A stretch of DNA of 28,728 nt from an uncultured Eubacteriales bacterium. Lineage in GTDB: Bacteria > Bacillota > Clostridia > Oscillospirales > Acutalibacteraceae. This document shows positions 7,501 through 14,462 of the stretch, piece by piece. The stretch is from positions 1-28,728 of the forward strand of contig ONWI01000154.1 in assembly GCA_900321515.1 (NCBI GenBank), read 5' to 3'. Each line of letters opens with the position of its first letter. Position 1 is the first letter of the stretch. The notes beneath the pieces were generated by a model. It was not told where the DNA came from. It did no database searches and saw nothing but the letters and a program-made list of their open reading frames with translations. A program made the position numbers and the translations under genes.

Positions 7501-10194
7501 GCCGTAGGTTGAGCCAAGCTGCGCGCTGCCGGTGAATCCGCCTATGCAGTCGCCGGAGGCGGAAATGGTGACCGGAGTTGACGCATCCACATAGGAGTCG
7601 ATGATATAGCTGTTTGCCTGAATTCCGGCAAAGCCGCCCAGACAACTGCCTCCCGAAATATTCAGCGAGCAGCCCTCTACGGAACATCCGATCATCTCGC
7701 TCTGAGGATAAATAGAGCCGATTTTGATACCGAGATCGCCAAGCGTAGCCTTGATGATTTCGTCGCGCTCTACGCCGGCAAAGCCGCCGCCGAAGCGCTC
7801 GGCTTTTATGTTCAGCGTTGCGCCGATGACCTTGCAGCCGGTCATTTCGCTGCCACTGATCGAGCCGGCAAATCCGCCGACGCCGTATTTGTTTTCATTT
7901 ATGACAAGACTGCATCCTGTCGCGGTACAGTTGGAAATCCCGGGAGTGTTATAGCCTGTGGGGATGAGGTTTCCTGTTGCCACGGTATCGTTCAGCAGCA
8001 GTTCGATCAGGTCACCCAGACCCACACCCGGAATCAGGTTGAGCAGTCTGGTAAGACCATCCGTTGCTACCCCGAGAAGGTTGCTTAATCCGTCGTATTT
8101 GAAGGTTCCCTCAACATATCCGACAAAGCCGCCCATGCCGACGACCATGTGATTCTCGTCATTTTCAAACTTCGTCTTGTCCGCCGTTACCGTGATACCG
8201 CTCACGCTGCAATCGGACACCTCCACATCGCCGATGATTCTGCCGGCGAAAGCGCCTGTGGCAAGTCCGGAGGGATCCTGTTCGCGGACCAGGAGGAGAT
8301 TTTTTACGGATGTGCCCGCGTCAATATCCTTGCCGATAAGTCCTGACAGAATCCCGTTCAGACCGAATTCAGCCAGAAACCCGACACCCTCGAGCAGCAA
8401 ACTGACAGCAGTCTGGTCGACTTTGCTCTCAGTGCAGTGATTTTCCACTGTGCCGTTGCTGAGAGCGATATTCTTTACCACGGATTTGTAGGTAATGAAG
8501 TTTGTATTGTCGTTCCTGCCGCTTATTGTGGAGAAGAAACCGACGCCCATCTGATCGGTGGTGTTGAGCTTTACAATATTATTTTCAACTGTTGAGGTTG
8601 GAACCACTTTAATCTGGGATATCGTGGGTTTTACTCTCGTGTCGATATTCAGCTCGGTTTTATCCGCAAAGAGCGGAGGTGGATCCGGATCTTCGGGGTT
8701 CTGCTTGGGTGTCTGCTTCATACCGTACATCAAGCCGTCGAACCGCATCGGCGTCCAGTCCTTGAAATTCAAGGAGATATCGCGGAAAACGATGTAATTG
8801 CCGCTGCGGCTGTATTTCATGTCGATGGGATTACTCGTCAGAGAATCGCTTGGCACTCCCGTAGTCGGATCGACCGTATAGACTGTCGTGCGGGTCAAGA
8901 GGTCGATGCTGAGGTCGCTGCCCAGCTTGGGGTATTCGTTGCCGCTCGAAAAGATGCTGTCATCGTAGTTTCCGTCGTACAACACCCCATCGGAATCGAC
9001 GTCTGCGTCGCCGGGATAAATCAGCGTGTCCGACTGGGTATGCCATGTGGTGTCTTCGCCCAAGAGCCCTGTTGCGCTCTGGCGCGTCTCAACTTTCCGG
9101 TATATGGCTCCGTAAACCTTGACCTTGTCTTCACCGGTGCTGAGCGCCTGGAGCTGTTGGGCACTGCCTATGAGTATATAATCAGTGCCGCCGATATTCA
9201 CAGTAACCTGACCGGCGAAGTCCCTGCCGTCCTGATGATCTATTTCCGGATCGGCATACGCAACGAGCGGTGACGCTTCGTCAACCGCTATGGATAACTG
9301 AGCCGGCTGCTCAGTCGTGAATTCCGACGATATGACATAATTGTGATCCGCGCTGTAGGTCATCCAACGCTCCGATTCATCGTCGGGATAGACGAACTGA
9401 CCCGTGCCGAATGTCTCAGCGTCAACGTCGCCCGTCATCACGGGAATATTCGCTCTGTTGCTGTCAGCCAATGTACAAAGCTGACAGATATTCTGTATGT
9501 AGACCGTGTCGCTCTCCACGTCATACAGACGTTTGCTTCTTGCCCCTGCCCCGGGGCTTTCCTCATCGCCGGGGTCCGCAGTATCACCGCTCCCTCCGTC
9601 ATCCTCCGTTTTTTCTGCGTCGTCCCCGTTGTCGGGGGCGTCCTTTGCGCTTCTTTCAGCCGATGTAAATACACCGGTAAAATCAGCCGGCAGACTCCAC
9701 GCCGTGCCCTCCGGCAGCGTAATGTCGCCCTCGAGGAAATAGGCTGATTCACTTGAATAGATCACGGGTTTTCCGTCATCATCCGTGATCTGTGAGCCGC
9801 TGCCTACATTTTCCTCTTTGTCGTCCCCCACAGTCAGCGGAACATCAGTGCCGACAAGATTCAGCTGGCGGAAATTATAGAGATGTATCATTCCGTCGGC
9901 GTAAAGCTTCCTGACAGCTTCTTCATCAGCCTGTGAGTCTTCCGAAGGCTGTCCGTCCTGCGCATCCTGTCCGACCGGAACTTCCTGTTCTTCCGGCGCA
10001 TTGCCGAAAGTTTCCGGATCGACTGTGCCGTCGTAGGTGATGTAGCTGCCAATGCCGCCGGCGGGGGCGTCGCCCGACGCCTTGACCAGAACGGTGGTGT
10101 TGCCGAGCGAAAGCAAACCCTCATTGCCAAGGGTGACAAGCAGCGACAGCACCAGCAGCAAAGCCAGCGCTCTGAAGCTGAATTGCTTCCTCAT
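1579..10194 (-). CDS. Giant GLUG-repeat LPXTG surface protein with Cna-B domain
   Basis: This encodes a 2,871-residue predicted wall-anchored protein, about 30% of the window. The ATG at 10194 was chosen because GGAGG (10203-10207) lies 8 bases before it and a signal peptide (MRKQFSFRALALLLVLSLL) follows directly; an in-frame upstream ATG at 10290 has neither. After an acidic, low-complexity N-terminal part come about thirty GG(F/Y)(A/V/I/T)G units spaced roughly 50-150 residues apart, such as AGGFAG and SGGYAG, typical of GLUG-type beta-helical repeats. A Cna-B domain (about 2685-2805) shows the expected isopeptide residues: Lys2689 in KVWKD, Glu2779 and Asn2802 in ITNRY. The sorting signal is LPQTG (2809-2813), a hydrophobic segment and RRK, followed unusually by about 31 further residues. 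It is likely an adhesin or matrix-binding protein and a sortase substrate; its ligand cannot be inferred. Confidence 0.93.
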   Translation of the reverse strand: MRKQFSFRALALLLVLSLLVTLGNEGLLSLGNTTVLVKASGDAPAGGIGSYITYDGTVDPETFGNAPEEQEVPVGQDAQDGQPSEDSQADEEAVRKLYADGMIHLYNFRQLNLVGTDVPLTVGDDKEENVGSGSQITDDDGKPVIYSSESAYFLEGDITLPEGTAWSLPADFTGVFTSAERSAKDAPDNGDDAEKTEDDGGSGDTADPGDEESPGAGARSKRLYDVESDTVYIQNICQLCTLADSNRANIPVMTGDVDAETFGTGQFVYPDDESERWMTYSADHNYVISSEFTTEQPAQLSIAVDEASPLVAYADPEIDHQDGRDFAGQVTVNIGGTDYILIGSAQQLQALSTGEDKVKVYGAIYRKVETRQSATGLLGEDTTWHTQSDTLIYPGDADVDSDGVLYDGNYDDSIFSSGNEYPKLGSDLSIDLLTRTTVYTVDPTTGVPSDSLTSNPIDMKYSRSGNYIVFRDISLNFKDWTPMRFDGLMYGMKQTPKQNPEDPDPPPLFADKTELNIDTRVKPTISQIKVVPTSTVENNIVKLNTTDQMGVGFFSTISGRNDNTNFITYKSVVKNIALSNGTVENHCTESKVDQTAVSLLLEGVGFLAEFGLNGILSGLIGKDIDAGTSVKNLLLVREQDPSGLATGAFAGRIIGDVEVSDCSVSGITVTADKTKFENDENHMVVGMGGFVGYVEGTFKYDGLSNLLGVATDGLTRLLNLIPGVGLGDLIELLLNDTVATGNLIPTGYNTPGISNCTATGCSLVINENKYGVGGFAGSISGSEMTGCKVIGATLNIKAERFGGGFAGVERDEIIKATLGDLGIKIGSIYPQSEMIGCSVEGCSLNISGGSCLGGFAGIQANSYIIDSYVDASTPVTISASGDCIGGFTGSAQLGSTYGMENYLFLNNSLLTAVKRVATDLLADGGDLDLLELGGISNSAILGCGVGGRLEITTTGSQVGGILGYGNGVTIDNSNAVTDLFKYRQRTNAQGEDISVPAPAVNGADIVISKLVKVHAEDSEHPERECNLAGGCVGNIVSANAGTLLTSTTGLKAHLGFRLANVSVYGTTEINGAHEGYTVEASGNFAGGATGFAIGGDITNVQLYNLQHVRAKNHVGGFSGMTGPDKVSDANGLDLTLLGISLLKIDNLLNITDGVHTNLTNSNVNGISSGFTVEATGKYSETTPPGSTDYNAGGFAGDTTSVTMNDCHVRNLLSVTSDMRCGKSGGFVGYCAAGDLSGINAEGQGNNSLIGVGQLIELQSDIIPKMEKCDVTFVQNGFVKGNAAGGFTGEFRSGTLNVQGVTDNNTLEELKASPYAVYNIDHVEGGKFAGGFGGKVFSGALDRNGGSGLSLIGDNAKIDVGGIESITNAYIPKIYYGGVKSEDGFTVLAAYIESNDAPATKGFAGGYIGYGSGMEISHCDVRSLKHCELEVDGDLEAKNRSEYVTFLRGCANTLYSVAGAEYAGGYIGYMNVGSARALGDSIKLLGEDIRTTGLLRGLEMVVTTIEHSDVYGLPGGFSVLASSHVNLGDENFDQKGVGYSGGFAGRMAGAHVQDSSSYNFSYIIGEVASGGYAGEMCPGNVADVLDYDEEKDGLLSTVLGGVLDTDDMISVVQAFVPTVYNSCTTCIPCGGVVRAQSFSDVASAVNQGEQQEIPLQRGFAGGFVGHSIGGQIWGKSDAAWMGETNYSGLQRNCDAVRIRSIYGAEYAGGYAGLMEAGSTAKGGSLSLLGGVISAQNIVKALPLVYPTIENANVYGPLEKINVKTWNKWIEKVGYENSFVPELKKIGKFTESENPEEAQQQQALLEEALSHFIYGYHVVAGRDTFNSSVTTYLSGCAGGYAGAMHSGVIRNGTANNAKLVRAMRAAGGYVGEIQTKGLAEFGSVNILGLDLKLGDMVDLTKVLVPVIFESGVTGYQKGLIVRAEGLPKAPQNDSANADIVKTEGGMAGGFAGACYGAQIGTRGDGRIDFEVQLPEKGAWVKNLKTVNGSNCVGGFAGKTSAASVVNADDSDSSNGLIQKLLDNLITNPSQLVDVLDATITVIGKAETSALPDSEWGFVVDGEYKENPEDSETRYASCAGGFVGSAEATVFGARNTEQRTLNVNGLRGVSGGHYSGGFFGLAQVGSVAQVGDSGSNTTVLNLIEAGNFSLLDIFRTYIYHAKVTGIPDGIRIYASDMAASGKQKTYLLSGSAGGFGGALMNGTVENSSVTGLNAVQAPNYAGGFIGISGTSGGIGLDEVSAHNDENQNALLTGLGLNNLGLDAQLLNVIGSTLTNCDVTGYVNGFIARTFNIQTTNESVSQEYLKGSCAAGFAGFAEMAQIEECRVDQLKYVQSPQVAGGFIGKTDLNYLVEAQVGSELTDAVLKVVNLLLKALYAEQLENIDLVNLDPNHDSSLAGLRVLSEGDLLYVNLMGLKIGVALEKSNQDGVKDTAIITLGSSTVRLPCDEENGVEAGDNTTQAISVTLIEGNRTNADKCNVVGIADYVYDDNLKEYVIKNAYGYDVFAGGADETRDGDDPLGYAGGFIGYNTAGRITECYTDLCDLIRGTHSKVGPFTGYSDDRSRGTEMLEGENNKYSIYRSAEGDYRKAVTNASPEEVIGTSDGALTPVNCENCVRYEATHLTPISTHDNFINAAEVSESTGNSTRALDAYVSPSAEVLMLNVPLDDNGLGDTPVTNDLKDPCDDEINLSLSKVWKDFLFLDSRPDRITVRIAQVQVGSDKPDCLIKTGSPETGSNVNWFTMDLVSPDGRKWSTTWNATVKMPAAVKQADSESVIYYQYYVAEVELENYRVSYEIDQSTATVEITNRYTGPLLPQTGGTGVLMFYGAGMFLVIGGVMLLIFRRKNNAQKKAMRLGTSDVELDPSNFSDFLKYLKK

Positions 10195-10391
10195 AATTAG
10201 AACCTCCCATTCACATAAAGATCCAGATAGATTGTGTGTGACAGCGCATGGATTAATCAGGGAAAAATGATGATTCACAACACATATCACGAGCGAAAAG
10301 ATGATAAAAACGTGATGAATATCTTAATGCCCTCTTGTAATACAAAAAGTATCAAAACAGCGCGTTAAAAGGCACAACTATCTTCATAATT

Positions 10392-10421
10392 ATTATACAA
10401 TAAAACCACTGTAAATAGCAA
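10392..10421 (-). promoter_or_regulatory. Candidate promoter of the giant surface-protein operon
   Basis: Read on the minus strand, TTGCTA (-35, 10421-10416) is followed after 18 bases by a perfect TATAAT (-10, 10397-10392). Transcription would begin near 10385, giving a 5' leader of about 190 bases before the ATG at 10194. The -10 is strong and the -35 matches the consensus at four of six positions. Confidence 0.5.
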
Positions 10422-10618
10422 TTGGAAGAATATATGAAAATTGGATAAAAACAATTCTTTCATATGATAACAAACAACAGATTTCAGAATGTTAAAAATT
10501 CCGTAATAAGTTCATCACAAAAACTTAGTAAAATTTTTAGAAATATTTTACGATAGTTTTCACAAACGAGAAAAGTTCTGAATAACTTATGTATATTTTG
10601 CTAATACGAAAAGCAGAG

Positions 10619-10653
10619 CGCCAAGAGAACCGAAAGGTTCACCCAAAGGGCAA
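10619..10653 (+). other. Hairpin block resembling the 5' half of a glycine aptamer
   Basis: A perfect GAACC-GAAA-GGTTC hairpin (10627-10640) is preceded by AAGA and followed by CACCCAAAGGGCAA. This order (GAGA, stem, CACC(G/A)AAGGGGCAA) resembles the first half of a glycine riboswitch aptamer. The conserved second half (CTCTCAGG-AAAAGGAC-type) is absent downstream, and the block lies upstream of the promoter at 10672. It may be a decayed aptamer, an unrelated structured element or chance. Confidence 0.25.
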
Positions 10654-10671
10654 TTTCGTTTGTCAAAACAG

Positions 10672-10700
10672 TTGCTTTTTACCGGGATTCATGATATAAT
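10672..10700 (+). promoter_or_regulatory. Promoter of the surface-glycan operon
   Basis: TTGCTT (-35, 10672-10677), a 17-base spacer and a perfect TATAAT (-10, 10695-10700) precede the first glycosyltransferase. The predicted leader to the ATG at 10780 is about 70 bases. The position of this promoter also argues against any coding start upstream of it. Confidence 0.7.
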
Positions 10701-10779
10701 ACTGTTTAATATTGATTTAAAGGATTATTATGGGCAATTTGCACGCCTCGCGCAAGCCCTTCATGTAAAGGAGCCGCTT

Positions 10780-11754
10780 ATGGAGCAGGACAACATCTGT
10801 ATGGTATCGGTTTATTGCTCGGTCTACAATCACAAAAAATACATTTCACAGTGCCTCGACAGCCTGGTGAATCAGAACACAGACTTCAGGTATGAAATAA
10901 TCGTCAAGGACGACGCTTCCACCGACGGCACAAGCGATATTGTGCGCGAATATTCTCAAAAGTATCCCGACAAGATCGTTCCGCTGATTCTAAGCGAAAA
11001 TCACTTTCAGCGCGGGCTGGGGCTGGTGGCCTTTGAAAAGGTCTACCGCATGGCAAAGGGAAAATACATGGCGATGTGCGAGGGGGACGACTTCTGGACA
11101 GATCCTGACAAGCTGCAGAAGCAGGTAGATTTCATGGAGAGCCATCCCGACTATTCCCTGTGCGGGCACGCTGCGTATTACGCAAACGAAGAGGGCGAAC
11201 TTTCCCAGGAAAAATTCTTCCGGCTGGAAAAAGGAACCGGCGATCTTTCCGTCGAGGAGATTCTCGGCAACTGGTCAATGGCAACATGCACTTTGCTCTA
11301 CAGAAAGTCCTGCCGCCCGGACGTGGTGTTTCCCTTCCAGGGGGACTGTATCAATTCCGATTACGCCCTGATGGTATATATGGCGCTCAAGGGCAAGGTC
11401 TACTATTTTGACGAGCTGATGGGAGCCTATCGCAAAGGAAGCAGCGGCTCGGTTTCGCAAAAGCTTCAGACCGATATGGATTACCTGAAAAAACGCCGCC
11501 TGGAATTCGCCGCAATGCTCGACAGGATTGACCAATACACAGACGGGCGCTATTCCGGCATAATTACCCGACAGAAAAGACTGCTGCTCTTCAACCTCTA
11601 TCTGTGCCTCGGCGATGGCAAGGAGCTCAAAAAGTACCGCGACGTTCTGAAAAACGTCGGTATAAAGACAAAAATCAGATATATTCTCTGTGTTTATTTC
11701 AATCCCATTTACGAAACCGTAGACAACGCCTATCAAAGCAAAAAGCGCGTCTGA
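10780..11754 (+). CDS. Family 2 glycosyltransferase
   Basis: This 324-residue cytoplasmic GT-A fold enzyme is predicted to transfer a sugar from a nucleotide-sugar donor to a lipid-linked glycan. The N-terminal part shows VSVYCSVYNH, KDDASTDG (DDAS at 44-47) and CEGDDFW (EGDD at 101-104), the nucleotide- and metal-binding motifs of GT2. The ATG at 10780 was chosen because AAAGGAG (10767-10773) lies 6 bases upstream; an in-frame TTG at 10660 would place the operon promoter inside the coding region. It is the first gene of the glycan operon and ends 34 bases before the flippase. Donor and acceptor cannot be read from the sequence. Confidence 0.93.
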   Translation: MEQDNICMVSVYCSVYNHKKYISQCLDSLVNQNTDFRYEIIVKDDASTDGTSDIVREYSQKYPDKIVPLILSENHFQRGLGLVAFEKVYRMAKGKYMAMCEGDDFWTDPDKLQKQVDFMESHPDYSLCGHAAYYANEEGELSQEKFFRLEKGTGDLSVEEILGNWSMATCTLLYRKSCRPDVVFPFQGDCINSDYALMVYMALKGKVYYFDELMGAYRKGSSGSVSQKLQTDMDYLKKRRLEFAAMLDRIDQYTDGRYSGIITRQKRLLLFNLYLCLGDGKELKKYRDVLKNVGIKTKIRYILCVYFNPIYETVDNAYQSKKRV

Positions 11755-11788
11755 GCGCATTAATCCATTATCAAGGAACTGCTGAAAA

Positions 11789-13231
11789 ATGAAGCAAAAA
11801 GTAATCAATAACTTTCTCTGGCGCTTCATGGAGCGCTGCGGCGCTCAGGGAGTGTCGCTTTTGGTTTCCGTCGTGCTGGGGAGGCTGCTCGGACCTTCGG
11901 TTTACGGCACCGTGGCGCTCGTGACGGTCTTTATGGTCATAGTTCAGGTATTTGTTGACAGCGGTATGGGCAACGCCCTCATCCAGAAAAAGGACGCGGA
12001 CGACCTGGATTTTTCCAGCGTGTTCTGGTTCAACATCGCGATGTGTACCTTCCTTTACATAGTGATGTTCGCAGCCGCGCCCTTCATAGCGTCGTTTTAC
12101 AATGCCCCGGAGCTTACGCCGGTGGTAAGGGTGCTGAGTTTGATGCTCATCATCTCTGGACTGAAAAACGTGCAGCAGGCTTACGTTTCCAAAAACATGA
12201 TGTTCAAGGTGTTTTTCTTCTCCACCTTGGGCGGAACCATCACTGCCGCCGTGGTAGGCATAGCCATGGCTTACATGGGATTCGGCGTGTGGGCGCTTGT
12301 CGCGCAGATGCTTGTCAACGCCGCCGCCGATACCGTGATTCTCTGGCTGACGGTGGACTTCCGCCCGAAGATGATATTCTCCGCCGCGCGGCTGAAGGGG
12401 CTGTTTTCCTATGGCTGGAAGCTGCTTGCGTCGGGTCTGCTCGACACGGTTTACAACCAGCTCAGACAGCTTATCATAGGCAAAATGTACGCCAAAGCCG
12501 ATCTGGGGCAATACAACCAGGGCGAGAGAATTCCCCATTTCATCGTGACCAACATCAATACTTCCATTGACAGCGTGCTGCTTCCCACCATGTCAAAAGC
12601 CCAGGACGACCCCGCGGCGGTAAGAAACATGACGCGGCGCGCCATCAAGACCAGCACCTATATCATCATGCCCTTTATGATGGGACTGGCGGTATGCGCC
12701 GAACCCATGATCAGGCTGATTCTCACAGAAGAATGGCTGCCCTGCGTGCCGTTCCTGAGGATATTCTGCTTCACCTTCGCCTTTTACCCGATACACACTG
12801 CCAATCTCAACGCGATCAAGGCGATGGGGCGCAGCGACCTTTTCCTGCTGCTTGAAATCATCAAGAAAGCCGTTGGTCTGGCGGCTATATTATCGACCAT
12901 GTGGATCAGCGTCATGGCAATGGCATACAGCCTGTTTTTCACCTCGATATTCAGCCAGATTATCAATGCCGCGCCCAATAAGAAGCTGCTTGGCTACAGC
13001 TATCTCAGCCAGCTCAGGGATATGGCGCCTCAGATCGGCGTATCGCTGGCAATGGGCGCTATTGTGTTCAGCGTGCAGTTTCTGGGTCTCGGAGATGTCG
13101 CCACGCTTGCCATCCAGATACCCCTTGGAATGCTCTCATACTGGGCAATGTCCAGAGCCTTCCGGGTGGAGAGTTACACCTATGTGATCGGCACGGTGAA
13201 GGAATATCTTGGCAAATCAAAGGAGAACTGA
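11789..13231 (+). CDS. Wzx-like polysaccharide flippase (MOP superfamily)
   Basis: This 480-residue polytopic membrane protein is of the Polysacc_synt family, which moves undecaprenyl-linked oligosaccharides across the membrane. It begins FLWRFMERCGAQGVSLLVSVVLGRLLGP, split here as FLWRFMERCGA and LGRLLGPSVYG, a pattern typical of the TuaB/WzxC-like group. Repeated hydrophobic segments continue to near residue 455. SYGWKLLASGLL and LGQYNQGERIP are also characteristic. AAGGA lies 11 bases before the ATG, and the stop is 4 bases before the next gene, implying coupled translation. Its presence indicates that the operon's glycan is built inside the cell on a lipid carrier and exported. No polymerase gene was found beside it. 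Confidence 0.93.
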   Translation: MKQKVINNFLWRFMERCGAQGVSLLVSVVLGRLLGPSVYGTVALVTVFMVIVQVFVDSGMGNALIQKKDADDLDFSSVFWFNIAMCTFLYIVMFAAAPFIASFYNAPELTPVVRVLSLMLIISGLKNVQQAYVSKNMMFKVFFFSTLGGTITAAVVGIAMAYMGFGVWALVAQMLVNAAADTVILWLTVDFRPKMIFSAARLKGLFSYGWKLLASGLLDTVYNQLRQLIIGKMYAKADLGQYNQGERIPHFIVTNINTSIDSVLLPTMSKAQDDPAAVRNMTRRAIKTSTYIIMPFMMGLAVCAEPMIRLILTEEWLPCVPFLRIFCFTFAFYPIHTANLNAIKAMGRSDLFLLLEIIKKAVGLAAILSTMWISVMAMAYSLFFTSIFSQIINAAPNKKLLGYSYLSQLRDMAPQIGVSLAMGAIVFSVQFLGLGDVATLAIQIPLGMLSYWAMSRAFRVESYTYVIGTVKEYLGKSKEN

Positions 13232-13235
13232 GCAG

Positions 13236-14462
13236 ATGGAACCGCTCATAAGCGTGATAATTCCGATATATCGCATAGAAAGATATATCGGACTGTGCAT
13301 AGAGAGCATTCTCGACCAGACATACAAAAATTTAGAGGTCATTCTGGTGGATGACGGTTCGCCCGACCGCTGCCCCGAATTGTGCGACCTTTACGCCTCC
13401 AAGGACAGCCGCATTACGGTGATACACAAGCCGAACGGCGGACTTGTCTCGGCGCGCAAGGCAGGCATTAAAGCCTCCCACGGGGAATACATCGGCGTGG
13501 TGGACGGCGACGACCGCATAGGCAGAGGCTTTTATATGGCGCTCTGGTCGGCGATTTCCGAGAGCGGAGCCGACGTCGCTGTAGCAGGCTTCACACGCGA
13601 TCTCTTCTCCAAATCGCAGGTAATTCTCAACAATATTCCCTCGGGCGTTTACGAGGGTGAAGCGCTCACCGAACTGTATAAGAATATGCTGTCATACGGG
13701 AAGTTTCACTCCTACGGCGTGACAACCTACCTGTGGAACAAGCTCTTCCGGCGGGACCGCATTCTCCCGTACCAGCTCGGCGTGGACGAAGGCATTTCCA
13801 TCGGCGAGGACGCCGCGGCGGTATATCCCGCGCTGCTCGGATGCAAAAAAATATGCATCACCGACAACTGTGCCTATCACTACCGCCAGCGTGAGGATTC
13901 CATGCTCAAACTCTCAAAGAGCTTCCGTGACGAAGCGGCTTCTCTGAGGCTTCTTTACAGATATCTGTCCGACAGATTCAAAGAATATTCTTCGGAATAC
14001 CGTCTTGCAGAGCAGCTTGACGACTGGATGCTCGGCACGTTCATCATACGCTCCGGCGGAGTCTGTCCCGCCGAAGGCAATCTGCCGGAAGGATTTCCCT
14101 TCCCGGCAAGCATCGTGAATAAAAGCATTGCGGTCTGCGGGGCTGGAACCTTCGGGCAGCAGCTCGTGCGGCGCATGAAGCAGTCGGACGGATACCGCAT
14201 CGTCGGCTGGTACGACGAGGATTACCGCGAATACCGCCGCTGCTGCATGGACGTCGATCCGCTGTGCGATATTGCGGCATGCGGATTCGACTATGTACTG
14301 ATCGCGAAGCTCGACAGCGCTTCTGTGGAGGCTTACCGCAGGGAGCTTCTCGACCTCGGAATAAGCAATGACAAAATTCTCTCGATAGAGCCTTCCGAAG
14401 AAGCAAGGCGGCAGGCTCTCGGCATATATCTGAATGACATGTCAGGAGGCAACGGCAATTGA
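13236..14462 (+). CDS. Family 2 glycosyltransferase fused to a Rossmann-like domain
   Basis: This is a 408-residue, two-part protein. Residues 1 to about 250 form a GT2 domain with ISVIIPIYRIERYI, VDDGSPD (DDGS at 39-42), NGGLVSARKAG and VVDGDD (DGDD at 90-93). From about 296 a separate domain starts with SIAVCGAGTFGQQLVRR, a nucleotide-binding Rossmann pattern (GAGTFG at 302-307), and continues YRIVGWYDEDY. Similar C-terminal modules occur on other cell-envelope biosynthesis proteins. The ATG at 13236 has AAAGGAG 10 bases upstream; in-frame codons further upstream lie inside the flippase gene. Its stop overlaps the TTG start of the next gene by 4 bases. The glycosyltransferase role is secure; the function of the second domain is unknown. 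Confidence 0.92.
   Translation: MEPLISVIIPIYRIERYIGLCIESILDQTYKNLEVILVDDGSPDRCPELCDLYASKDSRITVIHKPNGGLVSARKAGIKASHGEYIGVVDGDDRIGRGFYMALWSAISESGADVAVAGFTRDLFSKSQVILNNIPSGVYEGEALTELYKNMLSYGKFHSYGVTTYLWNKLFRRDRILPYQLGVDEGISIGEDAAAVYPALLGCKKICITDNCAYHYRQREDSMLKLSKSFRDEAASLRLLYRYLSDRFKEYSSEYRLAEQLDDWMLGTFIIRSGGVCPAEGNLPEGFPFPASIVNKSIAVCGAGTFGQQLVRRMKQSDGYRIVGWYDEDYREYRRCCMDVDPLCDIAACGFDYVLIAKLDSASVEAYRRELLDLGISNDKILSIEPSEEARRQALGIYLNDMSGGNGN
14444..14461 (+). promoter_or_regulatory. Ribosome binding site selecting a TTG start
   Basis: A perfect AGGAGG (14444-14449) is followed after 9 bases by TTG (14459-14461). This TTG overlaps the preceding stop as TTGA, a coupled stop/start arrangement. No ATG lies nearby in the correct frame, so the non-ATG start is well supported. 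Confidence 0.75.

Larger units (their letters stand above)
10195..10779. other. AT-rich divergent intergenic region (585 bases)
   Basis: This separates the leftward surface-protein operon from the rightward glycan operon. It holds a candidate minus-strand promoter (10392-10421), a plus-strand promoter (10672-10700), and an inverted repeat GTAAAAT/ATTTTAC (10528-10534 and 10545-10551, 10-base loop) that could be an operator. A GC-rich hairpin block lies at 10619-10653. The stretch 10300-10615 is strikingly AT-rich compared with the flanking genes. No convincing protein-coding frame was seen in it. Confidence 0.7.

Noticed and set aside
1579..10194. The regular GGFAG-type units as possible CRISPR or DNA-level tandem repeats.
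   Set aside because: Spacing and sequence vary between units and similarity is at the protein level only; no fixed repeat-spacer pattern exists.
10195..10290. An upstream in-frame ATG at 10290 adds 32 residues to the giant surface protein.
   Set aside because: The added part would precede a clear signal peptide and has no ribosome binding site, while GGAGG lies 8 bases before the ATG at 10194.
10660..10779. A TTG at 10660 extends the first glycosyltransferase frame by 40 residues.
   Set aside because: The extension contains the operon promoter (10672-10700), and the ATG at 10780 has AAAGGAG 6 bases upstream and starts the GT2 fold directly.
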